This document shows positions 44,132 to 52,872 of a DNA stretch of 64,000 nt, one piece after another. The translations under genes and the position numbers were made by a program. This DNA comes from Yanghanlia sp047501535 (lineage in GTDB: Bacteria > Pseudomonadota > Gammaproteobacteria > Burkholderiales > Burkholderiaceae_B): contig NZ_JAZDRJ010000012.1 of the NCBI RefSeq assembly GCF_047501535.1, positions 82,307 to 146,306 on the forward strand, read 5' to 3'. The stretch's first letter is position 1. Each line of letters starts with the position of its first letter. The notes below the pieces were generated by a model. That model made no database searches and had not been told where the DNA came from. It was given only the letters and a program-made list of their open reading frames with translations.

Positions 44132-44863
44132 TTAGTTCCAACCTTTCAGGGCGGCGACAGCCGCCATCAGCGCAATACCGGCAGTCTCGGTGCGCAATAC
44201 GCGTTGCCCAAAATGCACGGTTTGCAGACCTTGGCTCTGCATCAGTGCGAGCTCTTCGTCTGACCACCCGCCTTCCGGCCCGATTGTCAGGGCCAAGGGG
44301 CCATGATGCGCTTGCAGGGCGCTTGCCAGGCTAGTGTGGGCTTCGGGGTGGCAGGCTAGGCGCAAAAGGCCGGGCTGGGCCTCTGATAGCCATTCGGCCA
44401 AGCTCTGTGGAGGGGCGACTTCCATAATGCGGTTGCGCCCGCATTGTTCGCTGGCGGCGACGGCAATACGTTGCCAGTGGCGCAGGCGTTTTTCACGCCG
44501 CTCGCCGCTTAGCTGTATGACACTGCGTTGCGCAGTGACAGGCACCAGCTGCGACACGCCCATTTCAACGGCTTTTTCCACGATCCAGTCCATTTTGTCG
44601 CCGCTGGCAATGCCTTGCACCAGGGTGGTGTGCACAGGGAGTTCGGCCTCGATGGCACGGTGTTCGCCGATGTGCGCCCAGGCGTGTTTGCCTTCGATTT
44701 CCAGGGTGGCGGGATAGCATCCGCCTTGGCCGTCGAATAAGGTGATGGCGCTGCCATGGCGCAGGCGCAGGACGCGCACCGCATGGTGAGCCAGCGAATC
44801 AGGCAGCTCGGTGCGCTGGTTGGCGACCAAGGGGAACGGGCAAAAAAAACGGGGTGAACTCAT
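44132..44863 (-). CDS. rsmE: 16S rRNA m3U1498 methyltransferase
   Basis: SPOUT-family methyltransferase acting on the 30S subunit. The 243-residue product has the N-terminal PUA-like part (HHAVRVLRLRHGSAITLFDGQGG) and the C-terminal SAM knot LTIGPEGGWSDEE, then LGxRVLRTETA-like (here FGQRVLRTETAGIA). Start at the ATG 44863; the frame open to 45025 is not family sequence. It converges with the barstar gene, a CGGCTTG-ATTC-CAAGCCG hairpin (44114-44131) lying between the stops, and is divergent from tkt. Confidence 0.95.
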   Translation of the reverse strand: MSSPRFFCPFPLVANQRTELPDSLAHHAVRVLRLRHGSAITLFDGQGGCYPATLEIEGKHAWAHIGEHRAIEAELPVHTTLVQGIASGDKMDWIVEKAVEMGVSQLVPVTAQRSVIQLSGERREKRLRHWQRIAVAASEQCGRNRIMEVAPPQSLAEWLSEAQPGLLRLACHPEAHTSLASALQAHHGPLALTIGPEGGWSDEELALMQSQGLQTVHFGQRVLRTETAGIALMAAVAALKGWN

Positions 44864-45024
44864 AGGAATTGGCGGTGGAGAATCACGCGCCAATGATACC
44901 TTTCCCTGAGCGGGTCGGCCCATCAGGTAGCGAAGTGGTCGGGGTGTTAAAATCAAGAACTTTGCAAACTCTGATTGATGAGGCCTGCGCCAGGCATCGC
45001 GGCCAGGCCCTGCACCCATTCCCA

Positions 45025-47070
45025 ATGAGCCACACGCCAGCCCAAGTCATGTCCATGGCAAACGCCATTCGCGCGCTTTCCATGGATGCGGTTCAACAAG
45101 CCAAGTCCGGCCACCCCGGCGCCCCGATGGGCATGGCTGAAATTTCAGTGGCATTGTGGTCGCGCCACCTGCGCCATAATCCTGCTGATACTGCCTGGCC
45201 TGATCGCGACCGCTTTGTGCTGTCGAACGGCCACGGCTCCATGCTGCTTTATTCTCTTTTGCATCTCACAGGTTACGACCTGCCAATCGAAGAGCTCAAG
45301 CAGTTCCGCCAATTGCATTCTCGCACTCCCGGTCACCCCGAAGTGGGCTACACCGCTGGGGTTGAAACCACTACCGGCCCGCTGGGGCAGGGCATTGCTA
45401 ATGCCGTCGGTATGGCTCTTGCCGAAGCCTTGCTGGCGCGGGAATTCAACCGTGAAGGCCACAACATCGTTGATCACTTCACCTACGCTTTTGTGGGTGA
45501 CGGTTGCCTGATGGAAGGCATTTCTCACGAGGTGTGTTCGCTGGCCGGTACCTTGGGTCTGTCCAAGCTTATTGTGCTGTACGACGACAACGGCATTTCC
45601 ATCGACGGCCAGGTTCAGCACTGGTTTGGCGACGACACCCCGGCTCGCTTTGAAAGCTATGGCTGGAATGTAATTCGTGGCGTAGACGGCCATGACGTTG
45701 CAGCGGTGGATCGCGCTATCGCCCAGGCCAAGCAGCAGGCCGGCCAGGGCGGCAAACCTACTTTGATTTGCTGCCGCACTGTTATCGGTAAGGGCGCGCC
45801 TAACGCGGCCGGTTCTGAAAAAGTGCACGGCGCCCCCTTGGGCGCGGAAGAAATCCAGGCGACTCGCGACGCCATCGGCTGGCCTCATGCACCGTTCGTT
45901 GTGCCGCAGGAAATCTACGACCTTTGGGACGCACGCGAGAGCGGTGCGAGCCAGCAGCAGGAATGGCAAGAACGTTTCGACGCCTTTGCAGCGGCCTTCC
46001 CGGCTGAAGCCGCAGAATTCCGCCGTCGCATGGCCGGCGATTTGCCGGAAAATTTTGCGCAACAAGCCCGTGAGGTCATCCAGGCCACCAGCGAGAAAGC
46101 TGAAACCATGGCCAGCCGCAAGGCTTCTCAGGTAGCCCTGACCGCCTTTGCCGAGCTGTTGCCGGAAATGCTGGGCGGGTCTGCCGACCTGACCGGCTCC
46201 AACCTCACTGACTGGAAGGGTGTAGTACCTGTACGAGCAGGGGAATCCCATATTCAGGCGGGCCGCCACATCAACTATGGTGTGCGCGAATTCGGCATGG
46301 CCGCCATTATGAATGGTATGGCGCTGCACGGCGGCTACCTGCCTTATGGCGGCACCTTCCTGACATTCTCCGATTATTCACGTAATGCAGTGCGCATGGC
46401 GGCGCTTATGAAGCAGCGCGTTGTGCACGTGTTTACGCACGACTCCATCGGCCTGGGTGAAGACGGCCCCACCCACCAGCCCATTGAGCACCCGGCCAGC
46501 CTGCGCCTGATTCCCAATCTGCATGTGTGGCGCCCTTGCGACACCACTGAAACGACCGTGGCGTGGGCCAGCGCGCTGCAGCGGCCCGCCAGCTTGGGCA
46601 TGCAGGTGCGCGAAGGCGGCCCCACGGCACTGTTGCTGTCGCGCCAGAACCTGCCGTTTGTTGAGCGTGACGCTACCACGGTGGCTGCGGTCGAGCGCGG
46701 GGGCTATGTGTTGCGCGACGCACCGGACGCGCGCGCCATTATTATTGCGACGGGATCTGAAGTGAGCCTGGCGCTTGAGGCGCAAAAGGTGCTGGGCGAG
46801 CGTGGCATTGCCGTGCGCGTGGTCTCCATGCCTTGTGTGGAGCTCTTTGAGGCCCAAGATGCTCAATGGCGCGAATCGGTCTTGCCCAAGGGCTTGCCGC
46901 GTGTGGCGGTGGAAGCCGGTTCGACCTCGGGTTGGTACAAATATGTTGGCCTGGAAGGCGCTGTCGTCGGTATTGATACATTCGGCGAATCTGCGCCAGC
47001 CGATCAGTTATTCAAACATTTCGGTCTGACTGTGGAAAATGTCGCCGCAGTGGTCGAGCAAGTTCTATAA
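45025..47070 (+). CDS. tkt: transketolase
   Basis: ThDP enzyme of the pentose phosphate pathway that moves two-carbon units between ketoses and aldoses. The 681-residue product contains SGHPGAPMGMAEI, DRFVLSNGHGSMLLYSLLHLTGY, the ThDP motif VGDGCLMEGISHEVCSLAG...NGISIDG, and the C-terminal FTHDSIGLGEDGPTHQPIEH. I chose the ATG at 45025; two further ATGs at 45049 and 45055 are possible and no clear ribosome binding site decides. First gene of the tkt-gap-pgk block, 15 bp before gap. Confidence 0.95.
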   Translation: MSHTPAQVMSMANAIRALSMDAVQQAKSGHPGAPMGMAEISVALWSRHLRHNPADTAWPDRDRFVLSNGHGSMLLYSLLHLTGYDLPIEELKQFRQLHSRTPGHPEVGYTAGVETTTGPLGQGIANAVGMALAEALLAREFNREGHNIVDHFTYAFVGDGCLMEGISHEVCSLAGTLGLSKLIVLYDDNGISIDGQVQHWFGDDTPARFESYGWNVIRGVDGHDVAAVDRAIAQAKQQAGQGGKPTLICCRTVIGKGAPNAAGSEKVHGAPLGAEEIQATRDAIGWPHAPFVVPQEIYDLWDARESGASQQQEWQERFDAFAAAFPAEAAEFRRRMAGDLPENFAQQAREVIQATSEKAETMASRKASQVALTAFAELLPEMLGGSADLTGSNLTDWKGVVPVRAGESHIQAGRHINYGVREFGMAAIMNGMALHGGYLPYGGTFLTFSDYSRNAVRMAALMKQRVVHVFTHDSIGLGEDGPTHQPIEHPASLRLIPNLHVWRPCDTTETTVAWASALQRPASLGMQVREGGPTALLLSRQNLPFVERDATTVAAVERGGYVLRDAPDARAIIIATGSEVSLALEAQKVLGERGIAVRVVSMPCVELFEAQDAQWRESVLPKGLPRVAVEAGSTSGWYKYVGLEGAVVGIDTFGESAPADQLFKHFGLTVENVAAVVEQVL

Positions 47071-47085
47071 ACGGGAGATTCAGAA

Positions 47086-48096
47086 ATGACGATTCGCGTG
47101 GCGATCAATGGTTATGGGCGTATCGGCCGCAACGTTCTGCGTGCTCACTACGAAGGCGGCAAAAAGCACGACATTGAAATCGTTGCCATCAACGCCATGG
47201 GTAGTCTCAAGACCAACGCCCACCTCACTCAATACGATTCGGTGCACGGTCGTTTCCCCGGCACGGTGGAAATCGATGGCGATTACATGGTGGTGAACGG
47301 CGACCGCATCCGCGTGCTGTCCGACCGCGACCCCACTGTTCTGCCTTGGGGCGAACTGGGCGTTGATGTTGTGCTGGAATGCACCGGCGCCTTCAAAACC
47401 AAGGAAAAATGTCAGGCTCACATGCAGGCGGGAGCCAAAAAAGTTGTGATTTCCGCCCCCGGTGGCAAAGATATCGACGCCACCATTGTGTACGGCGTGA
47501 ATCACGACATCCTGAAAGCCACTGACACGGTTATTTCCAATGCGTCCTGCACCACCAACGGTCTGGCGCCGCTGGTCAAGCCGCTGAACGACAAGTTGGG
47601 CGTGGTGAACGGCCTGATGACCACCATCCATGCCTACACTAACGACCAGGTCCTGACCGACGTCTACCATTCCGACCTGCGCCGCGCCCGTTCTGCGACT
47701 CAGAGCATGATTCCCACCAGCACCGGTGCCGCCGCGGCGGTTGGCCTGGTGATTCCGGAACTCGCGGGCAAGCTGGATGGTTTTGCCATTCGTGTGCCGA
47801 CCATCAACGTGTCGATGGTGGACCTTTCCTTTGTAGCCGCACGCGACACCACAGTGGAAGAAGTCAATGGCATTCTCAAGGAAGCCTCTGAAGGCGCGCT
47901 CAAAGGGGTGCTCGCATACTCCGAAGAGCCGCTGGTCTCCATTGATTACAACCACACCACAGTGTCCAGCACGGTTGATTCTCTGCTCACCAAGGTGTCG
48001 GGCCGTTTGGTCAAGGTTTCGGCCTGGTATGACAACGAATGGGGTTTCTCCGAGCGTATGCTCGACACCACCGTTGCATTGATGAAGGCCAAATAA
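47086..48096 (+). CDS. gap: glyceraldehyde-3-phosphate dehydrogenase, type I
   Basis: Oxidises glyceraldehyde-3-phosphate to 1,3-bisphosphoglycerate (or the reverse). The 336-residue product has INGYGRIGRN, the catalytic Cys in SNASCTTN (C155), TTIHAYTNDQ and WYDNEWGFSERM. Two positions differ from what I know of the family: the Asp of the INDL motif, which selects for NAD, is Ala (INAM, A37), and the second Cys of SCTTNC is Gly. The enzyme may use NADP or both cofactors. AACGGGAGA precedes the start. It lies in a block with tkt and pgk. Confidence 0.96.
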   Translation: MTIRVAINGYGRIGRNVLRAHYEGGKKHDIEIVAINAMGSLKTNAHLTQYDSVHGRFPGTVEIDGDYMVVNGDRIRVLSDRDPTVLPWGELGVDVVLECTGAFKTKEKCQAHMQAGAKKVVISAPGGKDIDATIVYGVNHDILKATDTVISNASCTTNGLAPLVKPLNDKLGVVNGLMTTIHAYTNDQVLTDVYHSDLRRARSATQSMIPTSTGAAAAVGLVIPELAGKLDGFAIRVPTINVSMVDLSFVAARDTTVEEVNGILKEASEGALKGVLAYSEEPLVSIDYNHTTVSSTVDSLLTKVSGRLVKVSAWYDNEWGFSERMLDTTVALMKAK

Positions 48097-48107
48097 ACGC
48101 TGTCATA

Positions 48108-48183
48108 CTGCCTTCAGGCAGAAGGCGGGTGACCGCCAGAGGGAAGTTCCGGGCGCACTCAGTGTGTGGTTGGCAACTTCCCT
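48108..48183 (+). other. three inverted repeats between gap and pgk
   Basis: A CTGCC/GGCAG hairpin (48108-48121), a GGCGG/CCGCC hairpin (48124-48137), and a longer-range perfect 9-bp repeat AGGGAAGTT (48140-48148) / AACTTCCCT (48175-48183). There are no T-runs, so these look like mRNA processing or stability elements rather than terminators. Confidence 0.5.
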
Positions 48184-48219
48184 TCTCATTTCCTCCACTT
48201 TTTTCTGTTGCATTGCATC

Positions 48220-49410
48220 ATGACCACAGTCCAGACTCTGTCTTCTTTGGCCCGATCCGGCGCCTTGTCCGGCAAGCGAGTGTTCATTCGTTCCGACTTC
48301 AATGTTCCCATGCAGGACGGCCGTATCAGTGAAGACACCCGAGTGTCTTCCTCGGTGCCCGCCATCCGGATGGCGCTGGACGCGGGCGCGGCTGTTATGG
48401 TGACCTCTCATCTTGGCCGCCCGGTAGAAGGCGAGTTCCAGCCTGAAAATTCCTTGGCTCCTGTGGCCGCTCGCTTGTCTGAATTGCTGGAGCGGCCCGT
48501 GCCCTTGATTCAGGACTGGGTGAATGGCGTTGAACTGCAGCCGGGCGAGGTTGTGCTGCTGGAAAACACTCGCTTCAATAAGGGCGAGAAAAAGAACGAC
48601 GATGCGCTGGCTCGGAAATTGGCGGCCTTGTGCGATGTCTACGTCAACGATGCGTTTGGCACGGCTCACCGTAAGGAAGCCACTACCCACGGCATGGCGC
48701 AATACGCACCAGTGGCGTGTGCGGGCCCTCTGCTGGAGGCTGAACTGGTGGCTTTGGACCGCGCGTTGAGCGAGCCGCGCCGCCCCTTGGTGGCCATTGT
48801 TGGAGGCGCCAAAGTGTCGACCAAGCTGTCCGTGCTGCGAGCTTTGTCTGAAAAAGTCGATCAACTGGTCGTGGGCGGCGGCATTGCCAACACCTTTATG
48901 CTGGCGGCGGGCCTGCCTATTGGCAAGTCGCTGGCCGAAGCAGGGCAGGTCGAAGAAGCGCGTGCTGTCATTGAAACCATGAAGGCGCGAGGGGCTGAAG
49001 TGCCCATCCCTGTGGATGTTGTGTGCGCCAAAGCGTTTAGCGCGGATGCTGTGGCAGAGGTTAAAGATGCTGTCGATGTCAGCGACGACGACATGATTCT
49101 GGATATCGGCCCGCGTACCGCTGAACAGCTTGCGGCCATTCTGGCAAAGGCGGGCACCATCGTCTGGAACGGCCCGGTGGGGGTGTTTGAGTTCGACGCC
49201 TTTTCCAAGGGTACGGAAGTGATTTCACAAGCCATTGCTCAATCGCCCGCTTTTTCGATTGCGGGCGGGGGTGATACGCTGGCAGCTATTGCCAAGTATG
49301 GCATTGGCGCTGATATAGACTATATCTCGACAGGGGGCGGCGCATTCCTGGAGTTTCTTGAAGGCAAGGGATTGCCTGCCGTCACAGTGTTGGAGGACCG
49401 TGCGAAGTAG
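48220..49410 (+). CDS. pgk: phosphoglycerate kinase
   Basis: Transfers the acyl phosphate of 1,3-bisphosphoglycerate to ADP. The 396-residue product has the N-terminal substrate motif KRVFIRSDFNVPMQ, SHLGRP, ENTRFNKGEKKN, VNDAFGTAHR, the hinge GGAKVSTKL and the C-terminal nucleotide motifs WNGPVGVFE and GGGDTLAA. The ATG at 48220 gives the family start. It follows gap at 123 bp and precedes an aldehyde dehydrogenase gene; a GGCTGTC-AGTAA-GACAGCC hairpin at 49489-49507 lies between. Confidence 0.97.
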   Translation: MTTVQTLSSLARSGALSGKRVFIRSDFNVPMQDGRISEDTRVSSSVPAIRMALDAGAAVMVTSHLGRPVEGEFQPENSLAPVAARLSELLERPVPLIQDWVNGVELQPGEVVLLENTRFNKGEKKNDDALARKLAALCDVYVNDAFGTAHRKEATTHGMAQYAPVACAGPLLEAELVALDRALSEPRRPLVAIVGGAKVSTKLSVLRALSEKVDQLVVGGGIANTFMLAAGLPIGKSLAEAGQVEEARAVIETMKARGAEVPIPVDVVCAKAFSADAVAEVKDAVDVSDDDMILDIGPRTAEQLAAILAKAGTIVWNGPVGVFEFDAFSKGTEVISQAIAQSPAFSIAGGGDTLAAIAKYGIGADIDYISTGGGAFLEFLEGKGLPAVTVLEDRAK

Positions 49411-49526
49411 GTTCCCGGCGCTGTTTCCTGTCTGGCACGAATGCTGGGGTGTTTAGCGCGCCGCAGCGGGAGAGCCCCCATTTGTAGAGGCTGTCAGTAA
49501 GACAGCCCGATACCGAAGGAGCGGGA

Positions 49527-50966
49527 ATGACGACGTACATGAATTTCATCCATAACGAATGGGTGGCGGCCCACGACGGGCGCACCCTGGAAGTGCTCGA
49601 CCCATCTACGGGCGAAGTATTCGCCCAGATCGCACGTTCCGGTGCTGCTGAAGTCGGACAGGCTGTACAAGCTGCGCGTCAGGCGTTCGAGGGAGAATGG
49701 GGCCGGATGGCGCCCGCTGAGCGCAGCCGTTTGATGTTGCGCATGGCGCAAAGCCTGCTGGATAACGTGGATGAGCTGGCTTTGCTGGAGCAGCGCGATA
49801 CCGGCAAGCCTTCCCGCCAGGCGCGTGCCGATGCCCTCGCCGTGGCGCGTTATTTTGAATTCTATGGCGGCGCGGTCGATAAGCTACACGGCCAGACCAT
49901 TCCCTATCCGCAGGATTTCACCGTATTGACCCTGCGCGAGCCGCATGGTGTTACCGGCCATATCGTGCCGTGGAACTATCCCTTGCAGATTTTTGGTCGT
50001 AGCGTTGCCGCAGCGTTGGCAACGGGCAACGCCTGCGTGGTGAAGCCGGCGGAAGATGCTTGTTTGTCTCTACTGCGGGTGGCAGCCATACTTGCCGAGG
50101 CCGGATTGCCGGCTGGGGCGCTGAATATCGTGACCGGCTTGGGCGCTGAGGCCGGTGCGGCGCTGGCGGCCCATCCTGGCATTAACCACGTTTCGTTTAC
50201 CGGTTCGCCCCAGACAGGGCTGCAAGTACAACAAGCGGCAGCCGCCAATTTTGTGCCTGTTACCCTTGAACTGGGTGGAAAATCACCGCAAATTGTATTC
50301 TCCGATGCCGATATCGAAGCGGCGCTGCCCGTGCTGCTTAACGCCATTATTCAGAATGCAGGTCAGACCTGCTCGGCGGGTAGTCGTGTGCTCATTCAGC
50401 GGGCGATTTATTCCGATGTGGTGGCGCGGTTGGCTGAGTTGTTCAAGGCGACGCGTACCGGCGCTGCGGGTGATGACCCGGATTGCGGCCCACTCATCAA
50501 CGCGCGGCAGCTGAGCCGTGTTCAGGCGTTGCTGCGCGAAGCCGATGCGGGGGGGATTTCGGTTGCTGCACGTGGCCAACTAGATGCCAATGCCCCAAAA
50601 GGCGGGTTTTATCAGGTTCCCATGTTGTTGAGTGATGTGCCGCCGGAACATCCCCTGGCCCAAGAGGAAATTTTTGGCCCGGTGCTGTGTGCGATTCCGT
50701 TTGATACCGAAGAGGAGGCCGTGCGCATTGCCAACGGCACTTCCTATGGTTTGGTGGCCGGTGTCTGGACTCAGGATGGCGGCCGCCAGTTCCGCATGGC
50801 TCGTAAGTTGCGGGCCGGCCAGGTGTTCATCAATAACTACGGCGCAGCCGGTGGTGTGGAACTACCATTTGGCGGTTCGGGGCAGTCGGGCTATGGGCGG
50901 GAGAAAGGGTTTGAGGCCTTGTATGGCTTCACCCATTTGAAAACGGTTGCGGTGAAGCATGGGTGA
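49527..50966 (+). CDS. NAD(P)-dependent aldehyde dehydrogenase
   Basis: A 479-residue enzyme of the aldehyde dehydrogenase superfamily. Catalytic residues: Glu in LELGGKSPQIV (E248) and Cys in NAGQTCSAGSRV (C282); the PWNYPLQIFGRS and FTGSPQTG cofactor motifs and EEIFGPVLC are in place. It is closest in look to the betaine/gamma-aminobutyraldehyde group, but the substrate is open. AAGGAGCG precedes the ATG. It sits between pgk and mog inside a block of central-metabolism genes, where some relatives carry pyk. Confidence 0.92.
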   Translation: MTTYMNFIHNEWVAAHDGRTLEVLDPSTGEVFAQIARSGAAEVGQAVQAARQAFEGEWGRMAPAERSRLMLRMAQSLLDNVDELALLEQRDTGKPSRQARADALAVARYFEFYGGAVDKLHGQTIPYPQDFTVLTLREPHGVTGHIVPWNYPLQIFGRSVAAALATGNACVVKPAEDACLSLLRVAAILAEAGLPAGALNIVTGLGAEAGAALAAHPGINHVSFTGSPQTGLQVQQAAAANFVPVTLELGGKSPQIVFSDADIEAALPVLLNAIIQNAGQTCSAGSRVLIQRAIYSDVVARLAELFKATRTGAAGDDPDCGPLINARQLSRVQALLREADAGGISVAARGQLDANAPKGGFYQVPMLLSDVPPEHPLAQEEIFGPVLCAIPFDTEEEAVRIANGTSYGLVAGVWTQDGGRQFRMARKLRAGQVFINNYGAAGGVELPFGGSGQSGYGREKGFEALYGFTHLKTVAVKHG

Positions 50967-51010
50967 TCAGCTGCCCCTGCGCAAACCCCGTTCATTCAAG
51001 GAGTATTTCA

Positions 51011-51646
51011 ATGCATGACGCAAGTCGTCTACAGCGGCGCCACCCTGATGATCTGATTGTGGGGCTGGTTTCGGTATCCGACCGGGCTGCCGCTGGCGAC
51101 TACCAAGACCAGGGCATTCCCGCCCTGCAGTCTTGGCTCACACAAGCGCTGACCGCCGAACCGCGGTTTGTTAGCCGGCTGGTGCCTGACGATCAACAGA
51201 CGGTGTCTGATACCCTGATCGAACTGGTTGATAAGGTGGGTTGCGACCTGGTGTTGACAACCGGCGGTACTGGCCCTGCCCGGCGCGACATCACACCCGA
51301 GGCCACTTTGGCTGTCGCCACGCGTGAGATGCCGGGGTTCGGAGAGCAAATGCGCCAAGTCAGCCTAGCCTTTGTTCCGACAGCGATTTTGTCGCGCCAA
51401 GTGGCGGTACTACGCGAAACGGCCGATCACGCCGCCCTCATCATCAACCTGCCCGGCCAGCCCAAGGCGATCCGAGAGACGCTGGAAGGCTTGCGCGATG
51501 AAAACGGTAAAGTGATTGTGACGGGGGTATTCGCCGCCGTGCCGTATTGCTTGGACCTTATTGGCGGCCCTTACGTGGAGACTCACGCCGAGGTCGTTAA
51601 AGCCTTCCGACCCAAGAGCGCGCTGCGAGGTGCGCCCCCGGCATGA
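51011..51646 (+). CDS. mog: molybdopterin adenylyltransferase (MogA/MoaB type)
   Basis: Adenylylates molybdopterin before molybdenum insertion. The 211-residue product has the MoCF-binding domain with VGLVSVSDRAAAGDYQDQGIPAL, the nucleotide motif LVLTTGGTGPARRDITPEAT, and LIINLPGQPKAIRETL. The ATG at 51011 is backed by AAGGAG eight bases upstream; an upstream start overlapping the aldehyde dehydrogenase is unlikely. It is 44 bp after that gene. No other molybdenum-cofactor gene lies in the window. Confidence 0.92.
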   Translation: MHDASRLQRRHPDDLIVGLVSVSDRAAAGDYQDQGIPALQSWLTQALTAEPRFVSRLVPDDQQTVSDTLIELVDKVGCDLVLTTGGTGPARRDITPEATLAVATREMPGFGEQMRQVSLAFVPTAILSRQVAVLRETADHAALIINLPGQPKAIRETLEGLRDENGKVIVTGVFAAVPYCLDLIGGPYVETHAEVVKAFRPKSALRGAPPA

Positions 51647-51763
51647 ATGCGGCCCCGGCATATGGTGTGCTGCAGGCCGGGCCCAAGCAAACATTCGTGT
51701 TCGCCCTTAAAATTCATTCTGTTTCGTATTTAACCCTATTTACAGACTTCAGGAGGTCAAAAC

Positions 51764-52828
51764 ATGGCCCTGGTTTCCATGCGCCAGCTGCTGGATCACG
51801 CCGCCGAGAACGGCTATGGCATCCCGGCTTTTAACGTCAATAATCTGGAACAGGTACAGGCCATCATGGAAGCGGCGGCTGAAACCGACAGCCCCGTCAT
51901 CATGCAAGCCTCCGCCGGTGCCCGCAAATATGCAGGCGAAGGTTTTCTCAAGCATCTGATTCAGGCTGCGGTTGAAACCTACCCGCATATTCCTGTGGTG
52001 ATGCACCAGGATCACGGCCAATCGCCTGCCGTGTGCCAGGGCGCCATCGAGCTGGGTTTTTCCAGTGTCATGATGGACGGTTCCCTGGAAGCAGACGGCA
52101 AAACCATTGCCGATTACGAATACAACGTCGAGGTCACGCGCAAGGTCGTCGAAATGGCCCACAAACTGGGCGTGACGGTCGAGGGCGAACTCGGCTGCCT
52201 GGGTTCGCTTGAGACGATGCAAGGCGATAAGGAAGACGGCCACGGTGCTGAAGGCACGCTGACGCTCGACCAACTGCTGACCGACCCAGAACAAGCTGCC
52301 GACTTCACACGCCGCACTCAGCTTGACGCTTTGGCCATTGCTATTGGCACCAGCCATGGGGCGTATAAGTTCACGCGCAAGCCCACCGGCGACATTTTGT
52401 CGATTCAGCGAGTGAAGGAAATCCACGCCCGTTTGCCTAATACTCACTTGGTGATGCACGGCAGCTCTAGCGTTCCGCAGGAACTGCTGGCGGAAATCCG
52501 TGAGTTTGGCGGTGATATGAAAGAAACTTACGGCGTTCCTGTAGAAGAGATTCAGGAAGCCATTAAGTATGGCGTGCGCAAGGTGAATATCGACACCGAC
52601 ATCCGCTTGGCCATGACAGCCGCCGTGCGTCGTTTCTTGGCAGAAAATCCTTCAAAGTTCGACCCGCGCGAATTCCTCAAGCCTGCACGTGAAGCCGCCA
52701 AGGCCATTTGCGTGGCACGCTATCAGCAATTCGGCGCAGCCGGCAATGCCAGCAAGATCAAGCCGATTGCGCTGACGGAAATGGCGCGCCGCTACGCTGC
52801 AGGCGAGCTTAAACAAGTTGTGAATTAA
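51764..52828 (+). CDS. fba: fructose-bisphosphate aldolase class II
   Basis: Zinc-dependent aldolase of glycolysis and gluconeogenesis. The 354-residue product belongs to the class IIA/CbbA type: MALVSMRQLLDHAAENGYGIPAFNVNNLEQ, HQDHGQSPAVC with zinc ligands, EGELGCLGSLE, IGTSHGAYKF, VMHGSSSVP and KVNIDTDIRLAMTA. A strong AGGAGGT at 51750-51756 precedes the start. It is followed by purC 44 bp later. Confidence 0.97.
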   Translation: MALVSMRQLLDHAAENGYGIPAFNVNNLEQVQAIMEAAAETDSPVIMQASAGARKYAGEGFLKHLIQAAVETYPHIPVVMHQDHGQSPAVCQGAIELGFSSVMMDGSLEADGKTIADYEYNVEVTRKVVEMAHKLGVTVEGELGCLGSLETMQGDKEDGHGAEGTLTLDQLLTDPEQAADFTRRTQLDALAIAIGTSHGAYKFTRKPTGDILSIQRVKEIHARLPNTHLVMHGSSSVPQELLAEIREFGGDMKETYGVPVEEIQEAIKYGVRKVNIDTDIRLAMTAAVRRFLAENPSKFDPREFLKPAREAAKAICVARYQQFGAAGNASKIKPIALTEMARRYAAGELKQVVN

Positions 52829-52872
52829 AGCGCGTTTGCGCGGTTTGGAATCGAATACTCAAGGATGACATC

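Noticed and set aside
45145..46329. 394-residue open frame antisense to tkt
   Set aside because: Shadow of the codon bias of tkt; composition typical of antisense frames and no family match.
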